Source: Plantago ovata
Lineage: Eukaryota; Streptophyta; Magnoliopsida; Lamiales; Plantaginaceae
Assembly (NCBI GenBank): GCA_028274465.1
Contig: CM051455.1
Span: forward strand, 70,166,985-70,230,984
Direction: 5' to 3'
DNA length: 64,000 nucleotides
A model generated the notes under the pieces. That model made no database searches, was not told where the DNA came from, and saw only the letters and a program-made list of their open reading frames with translations. Both the position numbers and the translations under genes were made by a program. Of this stretch, positions 10,501 through 21,572 are shown piece by piece (position 1 is the first letter of the stretch; each line of letters opens with the position of its first letter).

Positions 10501-11950
10501 TCAAATTCTGAAACAAAGCAAGAGAACAAGTTCACGGTTGTTAGATACTTTGGATCTAGTTACTTGGCGTTTGTCAATATCACCAATCATATCCTTAGAG
10601 GGATGATCTCTAATCCATTTGTTAACAGGTTTTCTGCTTTTAGGATATGGGTATGTTTGCGTTTCAGCATGTGACTCTTCAGCATGTACGTACATGTTCA
10701 GTACTACTGGTATCTGGTTGTGTCTCTACTGATATGGGTTCATCAGCAACTACTTGTTCAGTATTGCTGGTTTGAGTTAACTCGTCAGTAGGCACAGGAG
10801 GTTGCATAGTTTCAACAACATCTGGAGCAACTGTATCTTTAGCCGGGAATTCCTTATCATGAACTACATTTATCTTGACTGGACTTGGTGTTGTAGTGTC
10901 ATTGTCATAATCATCATTAAGTTCAATGAGTTTGACATTTCCAGCTTTGGATTCAATTCTTAGCTCATGTATGAGTAGCTTCTTCATACATTCTGATATT
11001 TCTTCTTCAGCAGGAACTCCTTGTGTTTTTTCGTAGAATACAACATGCACTGATTCTTCAATCTTTTGTGCCATTTTGTTGTAAACTCTATAAGCTTTTC
11101 TATGCAAGGAGTAACCAAGAAATATCTCTTCATCTGGCTTTGGTTGAAATGTTCTTAAATATTCTCTACCATTGTTAAGAACAAAGCATTTGCAACTAAA
11201 TACTCTTAGATGAGTTAGGTTAGGAGGTCTTCCAACAAATAGCTCATAGGGAGTTTTGTTGTATTCCTTAGTTATCAAGCATTTGTTTTGAGTATAGCAG
11301 GCAGTGCGCTTCAACACAATAAGCTTCACTTATTTCAGTGCCAGCAAGCATGGTTCTAGCTGCTTCCTTAAGGGTACAATTTTTCCTTTTAGCAACACCA
11401 TTTTGTTGAGGTGTTCTTACTGACGATAACTGATGTTGTATGCCTTTAGAAGTGCAATACTCAGTTATGTACTGGTTTACAAACTTAGTACCATGGTCTG
11501 TTCTGATGATTTTTACCTTGTCATTTTCATGACTTCGAGCTTGTTCAACAAGTTAGGTATTTCAGTCCTTTTTTCAGACTTTTGTTCGATGAAAATTACC
11601 CAAGTGAACCTTGAATAATCATCCACCACCACCAGACCATACTTCTTGCCAGCATAGCTTGTTGAAGAAGATTCGAACAAGTCCATGTGCAAGAGTTGTA
11701 TAGGTTTTGTAGTTGACGGTACTGCCTTGTTCTTGAAAGAACTTTTGGTTTGCTTACCTTGCTGACATGCAGTGCAAACACCATCCTTATTAAAAGTAAC
11801 CTTAGGTAATCCAACTACAATTTCCTTTTTAGACAACTTATTCAGCGTCTTGAAGTTTAGGTGACTAGTTATTTTATGCCATAACCATACTTTTTCAGCA
11901 AGGCATTCATGTTCTGAGATCTCAGGCATTTTTCAATGATTGCTGAAGAC
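10501..11950 (-). pseudogene. copia integrase, catalytic Glu lost
   Basis: From right to left: HHCC zinc-binding region (WHKITSHLN, CTACQQGKQ), first catalytic Asp (HMDLFESS), second in IRTDHGTKF near 11490, then NGVAKRKN where the family has NGVxERxN, so the catalytic Glu is Lys (about 11390-11410). The C-terminal part (NKTPYELFVGRPPN, LRVFSCKCFV, FLGYS) lies at 10679-11329, followed by a linker toward RT. Frame breaks occur near 11329 and 11513. Confidence 0.85.
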
Positions 11951-12300
11951 CAATCTACAGTGTATAAACCTCCTGATTTTCTAGCAACCATGATTACCTT
12001 CTTTGTCTCAAAGTCAATAAGTTTACATTCATCAGTTTTGATTTTGATGAAGTAACCTTTGTCAGCAAACTGACTCATGCTGAAAAGGTTAAACTTAAGA
12101 CTTTTGACTTAGAGAACTCATGTTATAGTAATGCACCCTAACTTTACATCACCATTAGCCTTTAGTAGAACCAAAGCCTCCACCAGCAAACTTTATTGTT
12201 GGACCTTTGGACCACCGTCTATAGTTTATAAGGTTTTTCTTATTGCTCATCATGTGCTTTCCGCAGCCACTGTCAAAGTGCCAAATTGCATTGTTTCTCT
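11951..12300 (-). pseudogene. copia protease and pre-integrase segment
   Basis: The minus strand reads IWHFDSGCGKHMMSNK; the DSGC aspartic protease motif is at 12263-12274. It is followed by KFAGGGFG, MSQFADKGYFIK and LIDFETKKVIMVARKSGGLYTVD, the standard gag-pre-integrase region. Frames change between segments, so the region is broken. Confidence 0.8.
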
Positions 12301-12399
12301 CCGTGGCTGAAGTCTGCACAATCAAGAGAAAACAAGTTAATTATCCAAGGTTGGATGTCCATTAACATGTTTAAGAAAACGTCAAGTGGAAACCTAAGT

Positions 12400-14772
12400 C
12401 TTGACTTTTTCAATCTCGACTTGTTTACTACTTGGTGAGGAACTAGATGGTTTAGAAGCAAAAGACTTTTGAACATTGCTGGTCAAGTCCACTTTCTGAT
12501 GTGGTGTCTTGTTTGGTTGACCCTTTTGCTAAATATACTTTTCAGTAAGTTCTTTTCTAGCAAGGTTCCTTCTAATCCTAGCATTTTGAGTATTGTTAGT
12601 ACTCTTAGGCTTGGACTTGTCCAGCTCTTTGAAGTATGTTTATTGACTTTGCTTATATTCGTGGAAAAGTTGATTTTGCTTGTTCTTGTAACCAAGTCCA
12701 CTTCTCGGAGTATGCTGAATCTTTGACTCAGCAACCTTACTTGATTCAGGTTTGTCAGCAAAGGTCTTTTGATTACTTTAGGCTTAACAAATTGCTTTTC
12801 AGCAGCTTATTTGGCGGATTGCTTTTCAGCATCCTTTTTCTGATCAAATTGCTTTTCAGCAACCCGTTTTTGTCCAAATTTCTCTTCAGCAACCTGTTTA
12901 CCTTTTGAAATCTTGTTACTTTGAGTAGCAACAACGAGCTTCTTGGTCATAGGTACTTGATTGCTTATTTCAGCAACCTTAGATTGACCAATTTGATAGA
13001 GTTCTGATTGACCACTATCAGTAGCACGAACAAAGGTTATTGGTGATTTGTCTTTACTCAAGAGTATCACGTCATCACCTTCAAAAGTAGCACCTAAACC
13101 TTCTTTCTAGATGGATCTCTCAGATAAGAATTTAGTTCAGTTAGCGTGTTACTAGCGTTTGCATAAGATTTGAAATTGACTTTTATCTTTTTCATCTCTT
13201 GTATTTTAGCAAGTAACTTCAGAATTGAAGACTGATATTCTTCCGATTCTATTGCCATTTGAGCATTTTTCTCTGTAGCTTCAGCAATTAGCTTTTTAAG
13301 ATGCAATATTTCAGCATCTTTCTTTTCCGACTCAACGCTTAGCACAACGTACTTTTCAGTAGTTTGCTTAGTCAGAAGTTCAGCATTCTGTAATTTCTCT
13401 TTTTGTTTGCTCAGAGTTTTCACAAATCTTTCGATTTCTCCTTGAATTCTATCAAGATCAATCTCATCTTCACTTTCTGAATCAGAGTCAGAGGTAGGAG
13501 AAATTACCTGATCAGCCATGAGGCAGAACTCGTAATTTGACACATCTGGGTAAGCTTTCATGGCAATTCCACAAACTTCTTTGCCTATCTCCACGTCCAA
13601 TGTAGATTCCTCTTCTTGAGTGTCTGAACTTTCTACCTCACTGTCTTCAGAGCTTTTTATCAATGCAAAGAGCATCGATTTTTGCTTGAAACTTCTTCTT
13701 TTCTTCAGCAATCAAAGCCTTCTTGAACTTCTTCTTCTTTTCAGTAGACTTCCCTTTCAGCAAAGGACAGTTTGCTTTGAAGTGTCCAGGATTTTTGAAA
13801 TAAAAGCAAAGATCATTGCCAACTGCTAGTTCTTCAGAAAAATTTTCTTGCTGAGCTTGCTTGTTTAGCGAGCTGGCTTCATTCTTGTATTTATGGTAAC
13901 TGTTACCAAGATGTTTTTTCAGCTTCTCTTTTGCTTTTCGCCTTTCAAGTTCCTTACTGTTGAACTTCTTCATGTTTCTAACTGCAAGAGCATTTTCATC
14001 AGCAGGTTCTTTGTCACTCTTCTTTTCAGAAGGTGTAGGCTTGGCAGCAAGAGCATTGTTTTGCGATTTTTCAGCAAACACACTTTGTCTTTGCTTTGTC
14101 TCATAGTTGACAGTAGCAAGGTGAGGGAACAACTCAGTTGGAGTGATGTTTGGCATTCCTTGATTGTAGTAGAAGTTCTGAGTGTGGGTCCATTCTTGAT
14201 TCAAACTTCTGATAATGGTTTTCACCTTCTCAGAATCTGAATAGAAGTTTCCAAACCTAAGGCAGCCATTTCACTCACAAGAGTTGTGAATCTGAAATCC
14301 AAGTCTTCTAGTGACTCAGTGGCACCTTGTTGGAAGTTTTGAAACTTCAACTTTAGCACTTCGAGTTTGTTTTCCTTGGTTTTGTCAGATCCAGCACAAA
14401 GATCTTGAACCATTTTCCAAGCTTCCTTAGCAGTTTTGGCACCCCATAGTTTGCACTGTGTAGTGTCTAGAGTAGATCGTATGATGATGTTCCTTGCTTG
14501 GACATCAAGACGGAATATCTTGGCTTCATCATAAGTCCAATCCTCTCTTGGTTTTGGTACGATTGTGTCGACCGTTCTCCTAAGATAGTTTCCTTTCCAG
14601 CAATATTTGTAGTTTTATGAGGAAAGCTTCTCTCAACTTTAGTGATCTTGATTAGCCCATCGTTTATGACAGTCACCATCTCATCACTAATGGCCTCAAG
14701 ATGTAGCATCATGTTGTTTCGCCATTTCTCATAGTTTTCCAGCTTCAGCAATGGAGCATCTCCTAAAGACAT
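12400..14772 (-). pseudogene. copia gag, long form, multiply frameshifted
   Basis: The probable start is MSLGDAPLLKLENYEKW at 14772. The gag core continues as KMVQDLCAGSDKTKENK and LEDLDFRFTTLVSEM (14222-14413), followed by a zinc knuckle read as CFYFKNPGHFKANC (about 13755-13810), where the second Cys of the CCHC motif is Phe. A long charged coiled-coil-like tail extends to 12807 and probably on to about 12400. At least four frame changes separate the blocks. A gag of about 2 kb supports a SIRE-type element. Confidence 0.75.
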
Positions 14773-14866
14773 CCTGTCCGCAAGTACCAAACTGATCAAG
14801 TGAAGGTGATTTAAGGAAAGCACCTAAGGGGATCTAGGTTCAGTGTTGAAGGTTAAAGAACCTCCA

Positions 14867-14878
14867 GCTCTGATACCA
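14867..14878 (-). other. primer-binding site of the SIRE-like element
   Basis: The minus strand reads TGGTATCAGAGC, complementary to the 3' end of plant initiator tRNA-Met, a few bases inside the LTR boundary at 14882. Confidence 0.93.
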
Positions 14879-14881
14879 CTT

Positions 14882-16095
14882 GTTGGTTCCTTTACACAAC
14901 AAGTAAAGACTAGAGGGGGGGTGAATAGTCTTTACAAACTTTTGCGTCGTCTAAAACTTTCTCAGCAAGCACTCATTACTTTTCAGTAATGAGTTTGCTG
15001 GTACTTAACTTTCTCAGCAAGTGCTTGTTACTTTCCAGTGACAAGTTTGCTGATACATAAAACAGAGTGCGAAAGTCTTTTATAATAAGTGCTTTTGTCA
15101 GAAAACTAGTTTCAGCAAGTAAGCAGATAAACAATGTAAAACAAAGTAACTTGCTGAAAGGTAACTGGAGAAATGTAAATCATACAAACACTTTTATAGT
15201 GGTATCTGAGGGTGGCGTAATCACTCAACTAATCCACTTTGTCCTTTCCAATACTGAATCCACTAAGATAGATATGAGGTTCCTTACAAATCCTATCACT
15301 AATGATTCTCAGAAACCAAAGCACACCTTCCTTGTTTCCAACCTAAACTAGAGAACTATAACCTTGTTCTCCACCAAACTTGGGACACTTAATCAGCAAA
15401 ACCATGCTTGATTCCCTAAAATCCAGGCCAGAATAAGGGTGTTTATCAGTTAGAGAGGTTTGGGATGAGATGACTTGAATATAACTTTGCACCTATAAAA
15501 AGTAATCTAAAGAAACTCAACTTGTTATACTTTGCAGTAAGCAGGATTTTCGTTTCTGGTGTCAAGACTTGTTCTTGTTTAGAAGAAAGAGCACTTAACT
15601 AATTTTTTAGCTTTTAATGTTCTACTTCATCACAAGTAGCTTTTGTTTCAAGCTTAAGTCTTGGAACGGATCAATAGGCAGTAAAGAGTATAGAAGGATT
15701 GAGTGTTTAAAGCACAAGTGAGAGTTTGATCACGTTGTTGACACACCCTTCTACTCAGCCTAAGGACCTCTATTTATAGTGTCTCAAGGGAGTCGTTTGA
15801 ATTTCAAATTCTAACGCTTGTACCTTAAGATGTCACTATCTTGCTTTTGTACTATCAGCAGCGCTCTTCATTTGTCTTCATGTTGTTCACGTGCTAACTT
15901 TGCATTTAATGCTCTTTGAAACAAATTCAAAACTGAACGTTGGAGCCAAATCACAAGTACTCTTCAGCAAGGAGGTCACATATGTTGTCAGCAAGTGGTC
16001 AGTCTCAGTTTCGATTCAGCAAACACAACCTACTCTGTCATATAGATTTTCACTTATGCAAGCTATTGCTGAGAATCTCACTTTCTGAGACAACA
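14882..16095 (-). repeat. 5' LTR of the SIRE-like copia element
   Basis: The 1,214-bp LTR has termini TGTTGG and GACAACA in plus orientation, giving the usual TG...CA ends. It abuts the primer-binding site and contains GGGGGGGTGAATAG near that end. Its partner LTR is absent, so no age estimate from LTR divergence is possible. The far flank enters an unrelated retropepsin fragment. Confidence 0.85.
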
Positions 16096-16100
16096 TGTGC

Positions 16101-16569
16101 CTTTGAGATTGGCTTGGGGAAGAAGGATCGGATAGTGGATACTCTTGATACGGGAGCCGGTGTGAATGTCATGCCGTTGAACGTGTTTGAGGAGTCTGGT
16201 TTGTCTGGTATGACACCAATAAAATGCATGGTGCAAATGACGAATGGATCTATGAAGAGACATTTGGGTGTGATCAAGGACCTAGTGGTCCGTGTTGCTG
16301 GAGTGAATGTGAAGACGAACTTCACTGTCATGCCCACTTCTCAGGCTAAGCTCAAGGACGTAGTTCTTTTGGGGAGAGCCTTCATAAATAAGGTACACAT
16401 GGTAGTAGACATGTATAGGCGTACGTGTAACTTCGAGGTAAATGGTAAACAATATTCATTGCGTGCCATAGATAATTCGTGTACTTATGACAATGCTACC
16501 AACGAGCTTGTAGGATTTTTATCCAATTCATCTGACTCAAACGATATTAACCGTATCCTGTTTATTTGA
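16101..16569 (+). pseudogene. retropepsin domain fragment of an LTR retrotransposon
   Basis: The frame reads DTLDTGAGVNVMPLNVFE, then VLLGRAFINKVHMVVD, a gag-type aspartic protease fold closely parallel to the protease at 35750-36110 (LDTGSYSNIIPLNMFE, ILLGQTFLTK). The catalytic DTG is present. No gag or pol lies nearby: the left side is the SIRE-like LTR and the right side a minus-strand copia leader. It is a displaced fragment of a gypsy (Athila-like) element. Confidence 0.8.
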
Positions 16570-16984
16570 TCAATTTGTTTTTTAATTCTCTTTTTTTGCT
16601 CATTTCATTGCTCAATAGGATCTTCAGTTTAACGTCTCTAGTTTATTTATTATTTAATCAATTTGATTTTGATTTCTTTGCTCCTCATAGGGATCCAGAG
16701 ACACCAGGTCTTCATCCATAGGATTCCAGGTGCCGGGATCAATCGAAAGTTCAATTCTTTCGGAACTACTCATTTTCCTATTTGTAATTTTCAAAACTTT
16801 AAGGGCTTAAATTTAATTTATAAAAGTGAAAGGACCGATTTGCAATAAATAATAAATTGTTAAATTGAAATAACCCCATCAATTAAATATAAATTAATTC
16901 ATAGTCCCTTCGTTAATACTAATTACAAATAAGTCCAATTTATATTCCAAATATAACATTCAATCTATAAATTTCAAAAGTTTC

Positions 16985-17186
16985 TGTAATGTCCGGCATC
17001 CCACATCGCTTAAGAGTGAGTGGAATAAAGGGTATATATGTTAGACCACCGATATGAGGCCTTTTGGGTGATTCCAAAAGCAAATTCGTGCGGGCTCAGG
17101 CCCAAAGCGGACAATATCATACAGTTAGGACGTGTGTGGATCCGTCCAGGAGTAACCACGACGGACGGATTGGTCGGGCCGTTACA
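16985..17186 (+). mobile_element. solo TRIM-like LTR, 202 bp
   Basis: Termini TGTAATGTCC and GGGCCGTTACA give TGTAA/TTACA inverted ends, flanked by GTTTC (16980-16984) and GTTTT (17187-17191), a 5-bp duplication with one mismatch. Internal blocks CATCCCACATCG, AGGCCTTTTGGGTG and AAAGCGGACAATATC are of a kind I know as a common dispersed plant repeat. The right end resembles the end of the Cassandra LTR at 47349. It lies in the leader of a decayed copia element. Confidence 0.6.
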
Positions 17187-17269
17187 GTTTTGATTTTTAG
17201 GGTCAAACCCCAAATTTCAGAAAATATAAAAATCAAATTTGTTTTTTTAAACCCGGATTATACAAGGCC

Positions 17270-17425
17270 GGGGTTTCAACCCCGCCCGTATACTGCTTGC
17301 GTCGAACGCAGGTAACAGGCCTGCGTTCGACACAGGTCATGCTTGCGTTGTCAAACGACGCAGGCCTGGCCAGCCTGCGTTCGACGCAGGTTGGTCGTGC
17401 CTGTGTCGAACGCAGGTAGGTGGGG
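17270..17425. repeat. cluster of GC-rich hairpins in copia leader
   Basis: At least five variants of the near-palindrome CCTGCGTTCGACGCAGG occur in both orientations (for example near 17295, 17321, 17376 and 17400). Each could fold into a stem of CCTGCG pairing with CGCAGG. Equivalent clusters sit at 46085-46320 and 63260-63322 in related elements. Confidence 0.8.
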
Positions 17426-17611
17426 TGGCGGTACTTCTGCCATCCCTTTTCCTCGGTTTCGAAACACTTTTTCTTTTATTTTTGAAAAGGAATAAATTCA
17501 AAATTTAATCAAAAACAAATTATCTGAAAATCGAATTAACATAAAATCAACTGTATCCACATAAACTAATCATTTACATAGAATATACGTATATACATAA
17601 TTAAATAGCCT

Positions 17612-17624
17612 GGCTCCGATACCA
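17612..17624 (-). other. primer-binding site (variant)
   Basis: The minus strand reads TGGTATCGGAGCC, the tRNA-iMet site with one A-to-G change, one base from the LTR start at 17626. Confidence 0.88.
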
Positions 17625-17625
17625 C

Positions 17626-18300
17626 TGTAAGAAAATATGGTCAGAATTACCCCTAGGGTTGGTGCAGCGGAATTTAAAATTTTCTTAACAAGCATACTGA
17701 TTAATCATGCATATAACGTATATTAAAGACATCAGAGTAAGAGAACTTACAATACTTCGAATGCTAGAACAAAAATCGATGTAGGTGAGGATTCCAGTCA
17801 ATCAAATCCTCGTAGTAATCAGCAAAATCTTCGCCTTTGGTGAAGTCGAAGATGTCTAATCCGTCTTCTAGAATTCATGCAAAAGAAAGATTTGTATCCA
17901 GCTTCGGTTTTCCTCAACCTTGGTATCCACGGATGAACGAACAACTTATCGAGAGAATGCAAGGATATTCTCGAGACAAACTCGGGGTTTGACCGGTGGG
18001 AAGGGGGCGGCGGCGTGGAGTAGGTGAAGGAGGGAGGAGAGATTTATTTTTCTTGAGAGAGAGAAATAATAATTGTGTAGTAGAATGAATAAATAAAGCT
18101 CTCTACTACCCTTATTATATAGTAGTCAATAGAAGCCTAAAAAAGGTTCTATTAGAATTCTAAAAGAATTAAGAAATCAATTCTTAATGCACAAGCAAAG
18201 ATTTTACCTTATTAGTTCCAAACTCTAAACAGGTAAAGTTTTTCTCATCTCCTAATCAATTTAAAACTCAATTAGGAAATCTTTACACAGATGTTTAATT
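17626..18300 (-). repeat. partial, diverged copia LTR
   Basis: Begins TGTAAGAAAATATGGTC, the inverted end of the LTR family seen at 18937, 43816 and 52582, and shares the AGAATGC..GGATATTCT, TATCCACGGATGAAC and TAGTAGTCAATAGAAGCC blocks. Similarity fades past about 18300, so the U3 side is lost or too diverged to follow. Confidence 0.75.
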
Positions 18301-18936
18301 GGGAGAAGGAGTCAAACTACTTATCCCTTGCTCACACGCGGCTGAAGCCACAAGGGAGGTGGTCCCACATTTTGGGACCCTCATTTAAATGTGGTGGCAA
18401 TTTTTTAATCCAATTTAAATCTTGCTCATGTTGGGTTGCTCCCGATTCCTTTGCCTCAGGGCCTTGCACTCTACTTCCGGTGTCCCTAATTGGCACCTTT
18501 CCATCTTAATCCATACCGGACATATTTTAGTAATATCAAAGTAGCTTATATCCTTAGAAATTTGTATTTGGGGAGTTAGTGTTTGAATTCTAAATTGAGA
18601 ATTTACAATTTGAGGACTATAATTTAAATTTATACATATTGTGGGATAATTGGGAATAATCTTAAACATTTAGGATCATTTTACAATTATATTTGAATAA
18701 TTACATGTTAAACATTTGTGGGACCAAAATTACAGCTCCAAATCGGTATAAATCATGAATTTCACATATTTGGGGGCCGTATTTGCAAATTGCCCTTTAT
18801 CGTCATCTTAGGAGGTGTTTGGTTTGGATGATAATAAGGATAAGTCACTGTCAGAGAATACTATTTTCCAGTTTGGTTACAGAGATAAATACCGACAAAC
18901 TTTCTCTACTGCCCAAGATAATTCAGTGGGTCAAGC
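18301..18936. other. spacer, no gene seen
   Basis: AT-rich sequence that may include the eroded remainder of the partial LTR. The stretch from about 18811 (AGGAGGTGTTTGGTTTGG) looks like the end of a small MITE-type element that continues beyond the solo LTR at 21071, but matching ends could not be proved. Confidence 0.35.
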
Positions 18937-21065
18937 TGATAGTGTATATGTCCTAGAGACAGTCTTTATTAAGGGCAGACAACCCTTATTAAGGGCATAT
19001 ATGTACTATTACACAGGTCAACGTAATATAATATATGTTTGTTTGTTTGACTATTGTGTATCGCTTTCATATTTATATTACACCAGGCATACAACATGTC
19101 ATATCTCTATTCCTGTCTATATTGATATCAAACATGTCCCCTCGGATAGATGACCGATCACACAGATAGTGGGAGCTATGTGAGTTATCATCTATCCCAA
19201 ACTCTCCCTAGTCGAGGTTCATCTCGGATGTAGGGGTCTGAATGAACCAGGTGACACTAGTATGCGTGGAGGTTATACTTGTTAGAGCAAGTGTGAGCCG
19301 ATCCCACGGCCACGGAACGGATTGTTAGACAATCTAGAAATGTTCCCGTAACTCCGCATAGTTGTTCGAAGGGTGATTACCGAACAATGGAAGTACCCAC
19401 CGGAAACTCCCATCGAGGTATACTCTACACCGAATTGTCTATGGAAACCGGAAAGTTGTCGAAGTGATGCCAGTCATCCTTTGGACTTACAGGACTTTAT
19501 CATCACATTTGTTGCCCCATATCCTTGGTGGACCCGTCGATGTCATCTCTGAATAAGCAGTTGACCTAAGACACGATCCAGGATTATGGCTACATACAAA
19601 TGGGGGTGATAAGTGATTCTGTGAAGTATTCATCTCTCACGTGTAGCACAGGAGAGCACTGCTCATAGTCGTTCATAGTTGTAATTGGTTAAACCGCTGG
19701 CCAGCGTATCAATATTATTATGATAGTCATAATAGATATTGGATTCACCAAGCAACTCACTGAAGACGCCCGTGGATGTATTATTGGGATAGACACTTCA
19801 TCGATCCTAGATGCATTCGAGTTAGTCAGATGAAGGGACGTTACAATCGCCGCGTTGAGCGCAACAGACTTCACAACGAAAGGGTTTGCTTTGAGAAACC
19901 TCTCAAACGTCCTCATGTATTAATATTGCAAATGGAACCGTCTAGGAATTCCATGTTGCCTAGTGTAGCACTTGCTTAATACAATGAGGCCCTATGGGTC
20001 ACACTATGTGGTGATTCAGCTTATCCAAATATCCTTGAAGATGGAATCACAATTAATTCAGAATTAATTGTGATTGATGAATTATAATTGATTTGGAATT
20101 AATTATAATTATTTGTGGCTCAATTAATAATTTGGAATTATTAATTGAATTGATTGATTAATTGTATTTTATGTAAATACAATTAAAGATTATATTTTAG
20201 AAATATAATAGAGGTTTGATTTGAAAGGATATGTTAATTTAGAATTAATATATGCACATGGGCAAAATCTACTTGGAGTTTGAATTGCCTTAGAATTATA
20301 AGTGGGTCCCAAAATCGGGATCCACCTAACCCCTTGATGAGCCGCGCGACCAGCAGTAGTACGGGGAGGAGTTCGACTCCCCCATATTAGAAGTCAAGGG
20401 ATAAGTTAGATTTTCCTAATTGAGTTTTAATTTGATTGGGAATGAATCTAGACTCAAATTGGTTTCCTTGTGCAATAAGAATTAGATTCTTATTCCTTTA
20501 TGAAGTCTGAGTGATTATTCTTTAAACTTCTATTGACTACTATATATAGTAGACTATTAGAGAGCTTTCATATGGTTGATTGCAGATCATTCTGATTAAC
20601 CGAATTCTTAGAGAATTATTCTACCAGTTTTCTTAGAGAAAATAAAATCTCTCCTCCCCTACACCTCTAGCCGCGCGCGCCACCTTCCAACCGGAGGAAA
20701 ATTGCCGCCCCATCTTCTTGGCCACATAAAGAATATCCTAGCATTCTTTCCGATAAGTTGTTCATCCGTGGATACCAAGGTTGAGGTTCAAAGAGCTGGA
20801 AACTAACTTTTATTGTCTTGCAAATAATCAAAGTATTGCAGATATCTTCGACTTTGACGAAGGAGAAGATTCACCGGACTACTACGAAGACTTCATCGAT
20901 TGGCATATCGATTCAATATCTATTCTTGCTTTTGGAGTATTGTAAGTCTTCTGATCAATGTGTTTATTATATACGCTATATGCATGATCAATTAACATGT
21001 ATGTTAAGAAAATTTTGAAATTCCGGTGCATACCCTAGAGGTAACTCTGACCATATTTTCTTACA
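18937..21065 (+). mobile_element. solo LTR of the 2.1-kb copia LTR family
   Basis: A complete 2,129-bp LTR from TGATAGTGTATATG to TTTTCTTACA is flanked by a perfect 5-bp duplication CAAGC (18932-18936 and 21066-21070). No internal region is present, so it arose by recombination between the two LTRs of one insertion. It carries a palindromic TATA region CTACTATATATAGTAG at 20537-20552 and an AAAATAAAA poly(A)-like signal near 20640. In its first 200 bp it is closer to the 52582 LTR than to the 43816 LTR. Confidence 0.93.
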
Positions 21066-21149
21066 CAAGCATCTTATTGGTGGGTTGGAATGACATGGTA
21101 GTTTGGAGAAATTATCTCAACTTATCCTTTCTCCCAATTTTCTTTTTTG

Positions 21150-21550
21150 GAGAATTTGTTATCCCATCAGATAAAACTTAAAAGTAAAACGCATACCCCA
21201 CTTAGAGCACTCCTTATGGTGGAGAATTTTTTTTAGCTTAAAGCACCAATTAAGCCACAAAGAAGCCCAAAATCACCTCCAATTGAGACTTTTTTGGGGC
21301 TACTATTTAGTAGCCCATTGGAAAAGGACTACTAGATAGTAGTCTTCAATTAAGCCCCAATATTAATATTTATGATTTATTATTTATATGATTGGTTAAA
21401 TGTAGTAGTAATATAGTACATGGGCCAACAAAGAAGCCCCAATTAAGCTTCAAACCATTGAAGTCTTCAAATTGGAAGAGGCTTCTTTTGGGGTTGGGTT
21501 TCTATCTTTATAACTCCATTTAAGCCCCAAACTATAAAGAATTCTCTTAT
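21150..21550. mobile_element. candidate MITE
   Basis: About 400 bp with repeated, inverted AAGCCCCAATTAAGC blocks and ends resembling GAGCACTCCTTATGG on the left and, as complement, GAGAATTCTTTATAG on the right. Size and lack of coding fit a miniature DNA transposon; no clear target-site duplication was found. Confidence 0.4.
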
Positions 21551-21572
21551 ATATGAATTTAACTAGTAAATA

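Larger units (their letters stand above)
16570..18300 (-). mobile_element. 5' part of a minus-strand copia element (leader plus partial LTR)
   Basis: Right to left: partial LTR (17626 rightward), primer-binding site (17612-17624), a leader with a GC-hairpin cluster and AT-rich sequence. The leader resembles those of the copia elements at 45909-47340 and 62100-63322: same order, with a shared AT-rich stretch containing TTATTTGTAA-type sequence. A TRIM-like LTR is inserted at 16985. No gag or pol remains. The left limit is approximate. Confidence 0.65.

Noticed and set aside
15067-16088. Short frames in the SIRE-like LTR
   Set aside because: They lie entirely within LTR sequence and show no domain.
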